NCBI RefSeq assembly: GCF_046630445.1
Contig: NC_092340.1
Span: 19,384,001 to 19,448,000 of the forward strand
Direction of reading: 5' to 3'
Length of the DNA: 64,000 nucleotides
Source: Rutidosis leptorrhynchoides
Taxonomy: Eukaryota; Streptophyta; Magnoliopsida; Asterales; Asteraceae
Position numbers and translations under genes: made by a program. The notes below the pieces were generated by a model. The model searched no databases. It saw only the letters and a program-made list of their open reading frames with translations, and was not told the origin of the DNA. Of this stretch, positions 1 through 11,199 are shown piece after piece; the first letter of the stretch is position 1, and the number at the start of each line of letters is the position of its first letter.

Positions 1-37
1 TAAATGGGTCAATTTGGGAGTGTGAGAACTTATGTAC

Positions 38-1440
38 CTGCCTATGGTGTGAGTAACAAATTGACTCCCAGCAGCTAGTCTGTCATGCACTTCACAACTC
101 ATTTCAAGCATTTTGCATCCCTGTAATTACTTATTTTAGTATTGATTCTTGTTGAATGGCGTTAAGTTAGTGTCTGTATTAGCGCAAATAAGACCTACTG
201 ATGTATGTTTTTTGCAGAAACAAAGTGCAAATTCCGAATTTCTTATCTTAATGTCTTACCTCAGATTCGAAAATGCTAAGAAAAGATGAGCATAAAGCTT
301 CATCTCTCACTCGCACTTTTTCGTACATAAAGTTCAGATCTTTCCACCCATTTTTCCCACTTTCTGGCCCGAACATTGGATGAGTGCACACCAAATCCGA
401 GTCCTCTGGTACTTCCTTAATTTCATAAGTAATTACATACATATCATTAGTCATATGGTAAACAAGTAGAAGATAATACATTAAAACTACACTTATTGTA
501 CCCATTACCAATTACCAATGCTATATATAGGAAGATTACATTGTTTACCACTTTCCATTATAGAAAGTAAGTGTCCCATACATTCTATATGTAGAAAATT
601 TCATTTGTTTAATTGTTAATAATTATAATTAATAATACCATTAATTACAATATATGCCTTGTAAGGTACACCCAATGGGTCATACTTAGAAAAGATTTAC
701 CATTAGTTGAGTACTATTCTTTGTAAGGAGATGTATTTAATTTAGAATATTAAAAATCAATGATGGATATATTCTTGATAAAGAAGAAAATTACAAAATT
801 GAGCTTTCAAATTTTCAGAATAATCATCAAATCAAAAGACAAACGCATGTTTTGATTCAACACTTAAGAAACAAATTAAAGCATGCATGTGTTTTAAATC
901 AAGACTTTTTTTTTTTTACTCATCAAAAGAGGATACGGAGAAAAAAAAAAAAAAAAAAAATTAGAAATACATGTACCTGAAGGAGGAGTTGTTTAGGGTG
1001 TTCTTTAACAGAGAGTACATCAGCAAATAGTGTTGGTTTTTTAAGGCAATGAAATGGTATAGACTTAACCACCTCTGTTACAGACATAATTGATGTGCAT
1101 ATCATTATCACATCATGCTCTAATCCCATAAATTCTTCCATATCTCTTCACATATTCATACACATATTAATACTTTAAAACGTACGTACATACAGATAAT
1201 AAGAAAAATGCATTGATGTAGAGTGCATTGTGCAGTTAGTTAGTTAGTTGAGTGTTGTATATAATATAACTAGCAATTAGCATAATACCTATAGAAATGG
1301 ATACCATCATGGCCAGAATGGTCTGATCTTGATGTTGCACTAATAAGATGACCTTGTTTGATCATTGTCTTAGCCAAAAACTGGGCAAAAGGACCAAACC
1401 CAATAATTCCTATCTTTAATGACCTTGTTAAAGTACCCAT
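38..1440 (-). CDS. Arogenate/prephenate dehydrogenase-family gene (TyrA type), 3' end outside the window
   Basis: Four minus-strand exons splice in frame with GT-AG borders: 1289-1440, 977-1145, 260-415 and 38-120; the rest lies beyond the left edge. The product starts MGTLTRSLKIGIIGFGPFAQ, containing the GxGxxx NAD(P)-binding loop. It continues with the family signatures HDVIMICTSI, LFADVLSVKEHP, CTHPMFGPESGKNGW and AAGSQFVTHT, as in plant arogenate dehydrogenases, which oxidatively decarboxylate arogenate to tyrosine. The ATG is preceded by an in-frame TAA five codons upstream, so no transit peptide is encoded here; plastid forms have one. The Asp in the exon-4 VHD motif may correspond to the residue separating arogenate (Asp) from prephenate (Asn) users; that assignment is from memory. 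Family is certain; substrate and intactness of the missing C-terminal half are not. Confidence 0.9.
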
Positions 1441-2919
1441 CTCCTGGGTTTTTTAAACTTTGAACTTAGCTAATGTGTGTGCATATGAAGCTGCAATATG
1501 ATATATATACATAAATATACATATATTTACATATACCATATATATGTGTCAGTGTGTATATAAGCCATTTAATGGATGACTGTAAACAAGGAATTGAACG
1601 GTTTTCATTTATGGGATGTTTGACTTGCACGTGGAAGTTTCGATACAGCCCGATGGATGTATTTAACAAATAACAACCTTAGTTGTTTAATCATAAATGT
1701 GTAAATAAATGTAGTGGTTATCAAGTATTGGTTGTTGACCGTTACGGATTGATGCTGACGTGTGCGACGTGGGTGCTTTTTACGTATTCGGCCTTGTTGG
1801 AGTCTATCAAAAACACGTAAGTATGGTACTAAAATGTGGCAGCGTTTTCGATTTTTATTCGTTAATGCACGTCTTTGCAGTTTGTAGCTTTTCGATTGTA
1901 AATAGGGTTGCATACGTTCATGTCAAAAACAAAATGGATAACAATAATGAGCTAAAAATTTAGGCTTTGATTCAAGAACCAGACACGTGTTAATTGTTAA
2001 TACAAACTAAAAGTTAACTGCCGATAATTCATGGTTTATCAAACAAATGAAAAGGCAACAGCCACTAATAATTTTTTTTTTTTTTTTTAAAATATCAATA
2101 TTCATGTAAATTAAAGTCATCTTTAAACTATTTTATATTGTTCGTTTATATGTGCAAATTCAGACCGTGAACATTAATTGATAATAGAATAATAATAACA
2201 AAAAAAAAAAAAAAAACACTTGTAGCTTTTTAACAGTTACTACAATATTTTGAACTAATTGTACGTTATTTTGCCGAGTTATCAAGCTTTAAGTCACTAA
2301 AAGTCATTCAAAAGGGGTATAGTACAAATGTTTGAGATAATAAGGTAATTGTGATGAAGGTGCATGAGTTATCGATAAAACCATCTTGGGAGAACAATGT
2401 TGATGCAATTTGAATGAATCAATACCTATGAAAGTGGCTTTTCAAAAAAAAAAAAAAAAAAATAGCTATGAAAGTCTTGTTCAAAAAGAAAACAAAAATC
2501 GTGAGAGTGAAAAAAAAAATGTTCTATAAACATAAATAAGGTACATAAATATTATTATGTTCTAGTTATTAACAAATTAACAAATACGGAGTAAAAGTTA
2601 TAAATTATAAAATCCATGGTAAATATAGGTATTCATTCATTCAAATTGCAATAAACATTGTTCTTCCAAGATGTCAACAGTTGTACCTTTATCATAATTA
2701 CAGTAGCGAAGCTTGAAGATAACTCTTGAAGGAGCAAATATATTTTGTGTAAAATTTTGTTTTACGTTGTTTGATTATGTGTAATATTTACGAATAACAA
2801 TATTGAAAAACATTAGATCATATATCGATAGATAGTTTGAAAATTAATAGTCATCTAAAATTTAAAATATTATTAGAAGCAGATACTTATGTTATACAAA
2901 TATGTATAAAGTATAAACT
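1441..2919. other. AT-rich intergenic DNA
   Basis: This would hold the promoter of the minus-strand dehydrogenase gene, which starts at 1440. It contains poly-A/T runs near 2072-2088, 2202-2214 and 2445-2461. No coding signature or clear element boundary was seen; the open frames here have no recognisable motif. Confidence 0.5.
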
Positions 2920-3131
2920 ATTACAGTATCAATTTGCAAGTATTCTTAAAAAGGTTCACTTGTATGTTAACCATACTACTTTACTATTTAAAAGTTCACC
3001 TTAGTAATAGTGAAGTAATAATAAAATTACAGTATCAATTTGCAAGTATTCTTAAAAAGGTTCACTTGTATGTTAACCATACTACTTTACTATTTAAAAG
3101 TTCACCTTAGTAATAGTGAAGTAATAATAAA
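2920..3131. repeat. Perfect 106-bp tandem duplication (two copies)
   Basis: Positions 2920-3025 and 3026-3131 are identical by eye over 106 bp, head to tail, beginning ATTACAGTATCAATTTGCAA. The absence of differences suggests a recent duplication. It lies in non-coding DNA and has no ORF. Confidence 0.92.
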
Positions 3132-3304
3132 AAAGAATCGCACAGTTTTGAACCTCCGCAATCAAGGCTTATATTTTCCAACAATCACCTAATCCACTAA
3201 ACCAAACTACTACGTTGTTAATATATTCTAAAAGTTTAGCTATAAGTGAGACTTTTGGGAGAGCTGTCCCCTGCTCTTTAAAAGCTTCACCACTGCATAA
3301 TTAC

Positions 3305-4163
3305 TAGGAGTGTTCATATTATCCGTATCCGAATCCGCAATTCGAAAAATCCGAAAATCCGATCCGAAAATATCCGAAAAATCAGATATCCGGATTTTCG
3401 GATATCCGAAAATCGGATATCCAATTTTTCGGATTCGGGTTTCGGATAGGACTTTTCAAAAATTTCGGATATTCGGATATCCGAATATCCGAAATACGTA
3501 GTATATTTTAATAATTAATAATATTCATAATTTTATAATTATAATTTTAATTTATAATGGGAAATGGGACAATTAATGCCAAAAGAGATGGTCCTGTACC
3601 AAAACAAAAACCCCAGATCTAAAAAAAATTCTTCTCTCTGCTTGCGATTTCATCTTCAATCTTCATTGCATCTTCATAACTTCATCTCATTTTCAGTCTC
3701 CATTTTGATTTCTTTCACCACGGTAACAATATTTACTTATTAATTTCAAGGTCTAACTTCCCCAATATGTTAATTTTGTAGTTTGAAAACAAACAAATAT
3801 GGAGGCTGACGACTCATAACGTAGGGTGACACAACAAAAATTAAAGATTGGTTAAAAAGCTTTTGTAATCATCGCCATCAGAAACAAAAAGATGGATATT
3901 GTAAGGGCGTAAGCCTTACATGTAACAAAACTCAAGTACTTTTAGATTCATGTAGTTGGTTTATTGTTATGAAAAGGTTGCACTAATTTTAATTTATTTA
4001 CTCACTCTCTGTATTGTAGAAAAAGTGGTGCTTAACATAAAATAATTGAAGATCGAATTAGAAGTGAAAGCTCATCTGTATTTTATAATTTTTCTCTACG
4101 ATTCGGATATTCGGACCAAAATCACTATCCGAATTTTCGAATATCCGGTTTTGAACACCCCTA
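3305..4163. mobile_element. Non-autonomous hAT-superfamily DNA transposon with ATCCGAA subterminal repeats
   Basis: The element starts TAGGAGTGTTCA and ends TGAACACCCCTA, terminal inverted repeats with one mismatch. It is flanked by a perfect 8-bp duplication ATAATTAC at 3297-3304 and 4164-4171, the size made by hAT transposases. Many copies of ATCCGAA/TTCGGAT crowd the first 190 bp and a few sit in the last 60 bp, like the subterminal transposase-binding repeats of hAT elements. The interior (3541-4080) has no transposase. The open frame at 3310-3501 is only the repeat read as protein. Confidence 0.88.
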
Positions 4164-4344
4164 ATAATTACCATATTATCTCAACAGTTGTACCTTTTAA
4201 ATGACTTTCATTGACTTCAAACTTGATAACTCGACAAGTGTTTTTATAGTATTCTATTATTATATGATACGGTGTATTATTATATATTATGTTATATTAT
4301 ATCTGTAAAATATCTAATCACATCCTAATGTATATGAAATAACT

Positions 4345-4596
4345 GCCACCGAAGCATTGCCTAAGTGGTTTTCAAGCTTTAGTAGAGGCACCTGCGATTA
4401 GTTGCCAAGCAATCTGGGCTCAATTCCGATAAAGGCGATGTTTTCTTTAGGATTTTTCCGCGATTAGTTGCAAGCAACCCAAAACCCGCGATTAGTTGTC
4501 AAGCAACCAGAGTCAATCCTCGAGGTTTCCTACCTAGCGTGTGTGGATCGCATATGAGAATTTTCAATGCGAAAATTTGTCGTTAAAAAAATAATA
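4345..4596 (+). mobile_element. tRNA-derived SINE
   Basis: An A-box-like TGCCTAAGTGG lies at 4358-4368 and a B-box-like GGCTCAATTCC at 4417-4427, the internal RNA polymerase III promoter order of tRNA-derived SINEs. The body ends in an A-rich tail at about 4584-4596. A perfect 9-bp repeat GAAATAACT flanks it at 4336-4344 and 4597-4605, as expected from LINE-type target-primed insertion. Inside, the motif GCGATTAGTTG followed by CAAGCAA occurs three times with small variations. It is non-coding and depends on LINE machinery supplied in trans. Confidence 0.75.
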
Positions 4597-4605
4597 GAAA
4601 TAACT

Positions 4606-5096
4606 ATTTCTATATGTAATATTTATTTTGCACGGGGTTGAGGATTCTTTAAACTTTAATTCTACTTATTTATATTACTGTAATATTATAATTTATATTT
4701 ATAATTTATATTTATATATTTATTTATTTATATTTATAATTAATATTAATATTATACTCCGTATTAATTAAAAATAATAATAATAATAATGTTAAATATA
4801 CTCCGTATCACGAACAAACAAGAAAGAAACAAACAGCTAAAAGGATAAGAACGATGACGTGTCTAAAGTTTTGGATAATGGTTTTCCGTACTTGTAAACT
4901 TCCATTATTACCCTTTTATTTCTGATACATCAAACCCAAAATGAGTGCCATTTCTCGTAATATCTTGAAACTTTATGTCTCATAAACAAAGCTCTGGTAA
5001 ATATATACACCATCACTATCCGTGTATATCTATCACTCACGCTCCCACTCTTTCTCAAAAGATATTTTCTCAAAGGTGCAGATATCAAAAATAACA
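4606..5096 (+). promoter_or_regulatory. Promoter and 5' leader of the ERD15-like gene, with an ABRE
   Basis: ACGTGTC at 4857-4863 (within GATGACGTGTC) is a classical ABA-response element. A TATA-like AAATATATA lies near 4998-5006, and the coding start is at 5097. ERD15-type genes are dehydration- and ABA-responsive in other plants, so the ABRE fits, but its use here is inferred. The first part of the stretch (4660-4800) is simple AT-rich sequence. Confidence 0.5.
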
Positions 5097-5620
5097 ATGC
5101 CAATGGATGTAATGCCGCGTCACAATGGATTACCATCGTCATCACTGAATCCAAACGCTCCGATGTTCGTACCGGCGGCGTACCGCAACGTCGAAGATTT
5201 CTCCGATCAGTGGTGGTCACTCGTTCACTCATCTCCTTGGTTCCGTGACTACTGGATTCGTGAATGTTTCTCCGATTCACAGTTCGACCTAAATCGTTCT
5301 GATAATTACGATCCGTTAGTTTTTGATGAAGATTTTGATTCGATCTCTTTCGACGGTAAAATTAACGGAAACGAAGGTAATTAGGATGAAATTAAGAACA
5401 ATCTGATTATTAATTGAATAGTTAATTAGTCTATTTATTTTTAAATACTTTAATTTGTTTTGTAGATGAAGAGAAGGAAGGTAAGAAGGATATGATTCTG
5501 TCGAAATTGACGACGAGCTGGCGGAAGGCACGTGCCGTTGAGTCGGTTAGGATGTATGAGAAAGCACCGAAGATTGTGAATGTGAAACTGAATCCGAGGC
5601 CGATTCATCAGCCTCGTTAG
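5097..5620 (+). CDS. ERD15: ERD15/CID1-like PAM2 protein
   Basis: Two exons (5097-5376 and 5466-5620; intron GT-AG, phase 1) encode 144 residues. The PAM2 motif [15 protein letters not shown] is near residue 19; it binds the MLLE domain of poly(A)-binding protein. It is followed by the ERD15 signature [20 protein letters not shown], an acidic stretch, and a basic C-terminus ending in [13 protein letters not shown]. These proteins are small acidic regulators of ABA, dehydration and defence responses. I chose the ATG at 5097 because family members begin shortly before the PAM2 motif; an in-frame ATG at 5022 would add 25 residues that do not look like the family. The gene looks intact. It stands alone between a SINE and the nuclease gene. 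Confidence 0.92.
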
Positions 5621-6633
5621 GGTTTAAGTTACAAGCAGATGGATTTGAGAGGACTGAAGGTCTGATTTAGGGTTTTCAATTTTTTTTTTTTTTCTGTTCG
5701 TGTCTTTGTTTTAGAAATGATTTTCAGGTTACATGTACAGTGAGAATAATTTGTAACTTGATTGTAATGATCAATAATTTATATAAAAATAATTTAGTTG
5801 ATCTAGCTTGCTTTTGTTCTCATTTTTAGTAGTTGGAACCAGTATCTATATAAAACCGGTTTTGTGGGACATTGTATCTTATCCATATTTTTGTCATCTA
5901 GGCCTTTTTGTTATTTTGGGCCTTCCCGATTTGACTTGATTTTTATAAGACTGTTTCGGGTAGATCCTACATCATTTCTTTTGGGCTCAAAGCCCAACGC
6001 AATTATTGGATCGAACTAGCTATTTCGTGAAGGATTAATTTTAAAGAGCACATAGAAAAAGGGATGCCCATATGTTCATAAACAAATTTGAATGGGATTT
6101 GACAGTTAGACACAATAAGTGTATGCATGTGTGTCGACATGAATAGCACCATCGACGCTTAAACGTCGGTATCCATGTGGGGTCCAGATACAGACCTTGC
6201 CATTTTTTTTGGATTCACATTCAAGTTTCAAGGCAGTTATGTCTTTTTATCTTAAAAGTGTGGCGAAGGCGTGTTATAACAACATTTCAAAAGCTACGTT
6301 ACATGGTGCCGTGTTTAGTTGATGACTGACTTCAGTTTAACCATTAAATAAATTAATTATTATTTAATTTAATTTCAATTAAATTAATTTAAATTAAATT
6401 GATAATAATTAATAAAAAACAATAAAAAGGTTGACTTAGTTACCCCACCTTCCAGTCTAGCATTCTTTTAACAAATCATAAACCTACACGTGTCTTATTC
6501 TTTCCTTCATAAACTATCTTCCTTCATTTCTTGCAATTTTTGCCTTTTGTCAATCATATACCAAGCTAGCTAATTTACATAATTCTATATCAAAAAATTT
6601 TGAAGGGCTGAAATTTGTTGATTACAACAAGTT
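5621..6633. other. Intergenic: ERD15-like 3' UTR, then promoter of the nuclease gene
   Basis: The first 200 bases are transcript tail, with AATAATTTATA-type poly(A)-signal sequence near 5770-5785. A self-complementary AT-only patch lies at about 6345-6420. The last few hundred bases must hold the nuclease promoter. No gene or clear transposon end was seen. Confidence 0.45.
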
Positions 6634-9033
6634 ATGGGAAATGCACTGAGGTTTTTGTATGGTGAGTGCTGCTCAAAGCCAACCACCACCGGCGATGGTG
6701 CTGGTGGTAGTTGGGTGCAGCAGCAGCAAACACACGGCCACCATGGCGTTTCGATGTCTACTGGCGGTGTCTCGATGCTCATTCAAGATGTACATAATTT
6801 CGAAAGGACCTCCCAGGTACTATAAAGTTTCATACTCAAGAAATTCAGCTTTAAATTGTCACAATTCACTTCTTTTTAACATAATTCTCATGTGGCTTTG
6901 TTATTTTTTTCAGACCCATGTATCAAAATCTTGTCTTTAAGCAAACCCAATTCTGAATTTTAATTGTAGGTTCCTGAAGGTTTGAGTAAGCATGTGGTTT
7001 CATCCAAGAAAGCTCAGGCCAACTGGTAATTTATCTTCCGATCAAAACTATAGTTGTTGACTATGGAAGGGTATAATTGTAATTCTGCATTGTTCTTTGG
7101 TTGGTTTGTAACATTACATACAATTTGTTGAATTGAAGGTATAGCAAACTTTCTGAGGCATTGGCACAATTAAAACCACCACCAAGATCACCTGAAGAGA
7201 TCTCCACATTCGTCGTTAACACCTTGAAGAGACACAAAAAGGCCGATGTCGAGGTAATTTTTAACTCTGTTTTTATAGTTGAGGCAAAAATTTGTGTAAT
7301 ACATCTTTGGTTGTAGTTTATTGTTGACAAAAAAAGCTAGAAAGTTGACCGGATGAGAAAAGGGGTTGAATGCTTTTGAAATCACCCATGAAAAAATTTG
7401 ATCGGATCATTGTTTTCATAAAAGCTTATGCAGACATATTTAAGATATTAACTATGTATATAGTATATGTTCTGCTTTTTGCAACCTATTGATAATACAA
7501 ATGTATTTGAGCAAACAACAAGATCTTATAATCACATACTACTTTTTTATAATCTTTGCGTAGGGTCTGTTATCGTTTTATGGTCTCCCTATATCTCAAT
7601 CCAATGTTGCTCAATCCACTCTTGAAGTCAATACGAGTCAACCTCCGCCTGTGCCACATGGACTCAAATACGAACTCAACACGCTTCCAGTAAAGAAGTT
7701 TTAAACTTTTAACTTCAATTCTCAATCTATTAATACAAGTTTTTTTTTTATACATAAACTTGATGAAAAATGTACTGGTTAAACAAAAAGGTGGATGAAA
7801 AGGCTGTAGCAGATGGAGATACAGTAACTGTTTATGTTAGTACGTTAAATCCTCGCGAGGCCGCATGTGTTCCGAATGACGTACAAGCTGCAGCAGCAGA
7901 GCGGGCCAAAGCACGGGCCCACAAGAACTACACTAAGGCAGATGCACTTCACAAGCAAATTATAGATGCAGGATATCGGTATTTTGACAATTTCATTGAC
8001 TCTTTTAAAAATTATTATACTTGTTACTTGTACAGTGACAAATATCAATAATGCAGGATGCTAAATATACAAAATGAGGAAATTCTAGCCCGAAAGTATC
8101 GTATTAGACTAAGGTAACATATATGGTATATTGGTATAGATACAAAAGGCAGTTAATGTAGTGTTGTGTATGTCTACTGTCTAGTATCAGTAATATTATT
8201 TTTATTTAATTTCTGTTTTTTCTCAAAAAAAATTAAATAAATAAGTAAATCAGTAATAATACTTTTGTATAATATGGAATAGGGGAATTGATGCACCCGA
8301 AAGCGCAATGCCTTACGGTAAAGAGGCAAAGGAGGAGTTGAGTAAGATGGTTGCGGGTTTTTCTTTAAGAGTTTTGATCTTTGATGAAGATCGTTATGGT
8401 CGTTGTGTTGGTGATATTTACTGCAATGGCGTCTTCGTCCAGGTAAATATTAAAAATTTATTTATATGTGACAAAATGGGCAGGTCGGTTAATAGGTTTG
8501 AAACTTCAGATAACAGTTTTGTATGGGATGAGTTAGGTTTGGTTAACCCAAAACACCAGATGTCCAAAATTATCACATTTGTTATCTATGATCTGTGTGT
8601 CCAATATTATTTAAATTTAAACATCTTTGTTAGAGACTCGACCCGTTTGACCTGTTTCAGTAAAATAGACGTTAGTCAACTTTCAACCCATTTGAACCGT
8701 TCCTTTTAAGACAAATTTTTGTAACCTGTTAGGCATAAACATAGCTTGTGAATGTGACATGTGAACTTTTTAATTTATTTGAAACAGGAACGGATGCTGA
8801 AGAAAGGACTTGTATGGCATTATGGTGCTTATGACAAACGACCCGAATTAGAAAAGGTAATATTCGCCTATCTCTTTTTCAACCAAACCTTGAATGAATC
8901 TTCTAAAAACGTTTAAAATTGTTTGTATTAACAGTGGGAGCAAGATGCAAGAGCTAAGAGAGTCGGATTGTGGGCTTCGGCCCATCCTGAAAAACCATGG
9001 GAATGGAGAAAAAATCGACGTGAAAACAGATAG
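6634..9033 (+). CDS. Ca2+-dependent staphylococcal-type nuclease, membrane-anchored (CAN family)
   Basis: Nine exons join in frame with GT-AG introns: 6634-6816, 6970-7025, 7139-7253, 7564-7689, 7791-7978, 8057-8113, 8283-8442, 8788-8856 and 8935-9033, giving 350 residues. The N-terminus [13 protein letters not shown] has Gly2 for N-myristoylation and a Cys pair for palmitoylation, as in Arabidopsis CAN1/CAN2, which sit at the plasma membrane. The SNase domain has [11 protein letters not shown] (metal-binding Asp), RLRGIDAPE (equivalents of staphylococcal Arg35, Asp40 and Glu43) and DRYGR (Arg87), so the catalytic set is intact. The domain ends with LKKGLVWHY and RVGLWA. Expected activity is Ca2+-dependent cleavage of DNA and RNA. 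Exon borders were placed by hand and may be off by a base. Confidence 0.93.
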
Positions 9034-9697
9034 TTTATTGTAACGACAAAACAGTACGTACGAGTAATTAGTTGCTTTTGGGCAACATGTTTTAGGTGTA
9101 CCAAGTCAGCAGGGGATTAATGTTATTCATACAGTTATAAATATTCATGAGAAGTGTAACCATTATTAATTTGTAACATTACAGTTTATTGAACTAAATG
9201 TCCAGAACAAACTCTATTTCTATGTGTACTACAAACATTACAAGTTCATACTACATTGCAAAAAATGAATTTAGCGGTGTTGAATTAACTTTAACCGTGC
9301 AAAATTAAAAAAACACAAATTTTACATTTTTACCACCTTCATTTAGCTTTTCAAACAGTTTAAAGCCCAATTATAACATCATATTGGGTGCATTTGTATA
9401 GTAATATACAATTTATAATCGTATTGGTAAGATAAATTTTTTGTGTGTACCTGAGTTTCCGACCCGTTTTGCGAGCCAACTAATCTAAGGGCAACTATCC
9501 GCTTTGTGAGCAGGGAATCATCGCGGGTGAACTTTCGTGGCCACCATGGTAAGATCAACTTGGTAACCTCATGGGTACTTTGTTGCTAATCAGAATGCAA
9601 CATATTAAAGGTAACGTTTTTTAATTCTTGTTTCTTATTTTCATTTTAGATCAGCAACATGATAAGCAAGTATCTTTTCCATGAACTCAATATGTTA
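9034..9697. other. 3' flank of the nuclease gene
   Basis: The stretch holds the probable 3' UTR up to about 9180, then AT-rich DNA and a less AT-rich patch at 9440-9600 with no recognised motif. No gene was seen. Confidence 0.4.
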
Positions 9698-9983
9698 CTT
9701 CCTCCGTTTCAAAAATGATTGTCGGTTTGACCTTTTTATGAATTTAATAGATACGAGCGGGTTGTCTTTTTACCCTTAATTTAATTAAATATTATATTAT
9801 ATTAAGAATTGCTTAAATTATTAATTATTAAGTACTTGCCTAATTGTATCCTTCAATAATAGATAGAATCATAGAATATAATTGGATCTTTAAGAGATTT
9901 TTATTGTTGTTATTAGTAATGAACAATTATTTTGGGACAAATAAAAATAATAAGGTAGATAATTATTTTAGAACGGAGAAACG
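9698..9983. mobile_element. Stowaway-like MITE (Tc1/mariner type)
   Basis: The left end CTTCCTCCGTTTCAAAAATG and the reverse complement of the right end, CGTTTCTCCGTTCTAAAATA, are imperfect inverted repeats of the CTCCGT class typical of plant Stowaway MITEs. TA dinucleotides flank both ends (9696-9697 and 9984-9985). The interior is AT-rich and non-coding, with size typical of the class. Confidence 0.62.
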
Positions 9984-9985
9984 TA

Positions 9986-10815
9986 TTAGTACATGCAATA
10001 TGTTGAGTCCTATGCAGGATAGTTTAGTAATCAATTCAGATCCATTAACTTTTGATTTCTTTCTCATTTTTTGAATCTGATTGAAACAATTGAGAAATTG
10101 ATTGGCGGCAATGTCCTAATCAAACCAGCCGAAGGTCGATAATTTCGCTCAAGACTCGAGGCATAAGACTAAGGCATATAAAGGCTCTTATTCCTTTGCA
10201 AAATAGAAAGAATTGAATAAAAACAAAGTTTAAAATGACTAATTATAAGTTTGATCTCTTCCTCTCGAAAATCGCTCCTAATCCCTTACTTTCACCAATT
10301 ACATTGATCTTTCCTTTAAAAATAGAATCAAATACTCATTTTAAATATTTTTTACGCGTCCAGGATTATGTTCATATTAGCTTGAAGTCTAGTATAAGAC
10401 CTTGAAGTCTAGTATAAGACTCAATCTAGAAAACATCCACTGTAGCATTTTGAGTCTGAAAAATCATTGTAGTCTGTGTCGTTGTAGACTACATATCCCC
10501 AAGTATGAAATCTTTCAACACGGGGCCAAATTTCCAAAAGTTAGACATTGTTTTTCCAACACACTCTAAAAGTCTAAAGTCTAAACTTTAAAAATAGCTC
10601 ACAGTTTTTCTCTTTTGATTATAAATAGATGTGAGTAAACAAATAAAGAAAAAAATTGTTTAAACAAGGTTGAAAGGTTTAAAATAGAAAATTAACATGA
10701 GTTGCTATTACAATTTCTCTTAATCCATTAAAGAATATATATCCAAGTCAAACATAAATTAACACAAATACAACAAAGCAATCAATGATGTATATCCACG
10801 TCAAAGATCAATGGA
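9986..10815. other. AT-rich intergenic DNA with a 20-bp tandem repeat
   Basis: CTTGAAGTCTAGTATAAGAC occurs twice in tandem at 10381-10420. The last 26 bases (10790-10815) nearly match the sequence just after the copia element (15991-16017). No gene was seen. Confidence 0.5.
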
Positions 10816-11152
10816 TGGGTGAGAGTTACCAAAAAGTCAACAATAGTCAAATTATCATTTTAGGTAATTTGACTTATGGGATCAGAAGCTGCACTTCATC
10901 ATTTCCTCAATTGGAAGCATACAAAACTGCACAAGATCAACGGCTACAAGCACCAAGACAAAACAGCATTTTCCTTATTTGTAGAGGTGGTTCCAAAAAG
11001 TTTAATGGAGCCTAACCTCAAACTAGAATTAGCTGTTATATCTCTAAGTGTATATAAACACACTTCAACTTGTAAAAACAATACAATAGTATCAATTCAA
11101 GTTCATAATATACAAACTGATCAATACATTCATAGATCTTTAATTCTTAACA
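10816..11152 (+). repeat. Copia 5' LTR
   Basis: It matches 15652-15990 almost throughout from ACCAAAAAGTCAACAATAG onward. It ends TTCTTAACA just before the primer-binding site. The first 15 bases (TGGGTGAGAGTTACC) differ from the 3' LTR start (TGTCAGAATGAGTCACC). Confidence 0.88.
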
Positions 11153-11199
11153 TGGTATCAGAGCTGAAGGAATCGATCCATTGATCAAGATTCTCGTTT

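Noticed and set aside
1605-1913. 102-codon minus-strand ORF upstream of the dehydrogenase gene
   Set aside because: No recognisable motif, low-complexity composition and no splice partners.
3310-3501. 63-codon ORF rich in Ile, Arg, Ser and Tyr
   Set aside because: It is the ATCCGAA subterminal array of the hAT element read as protein.
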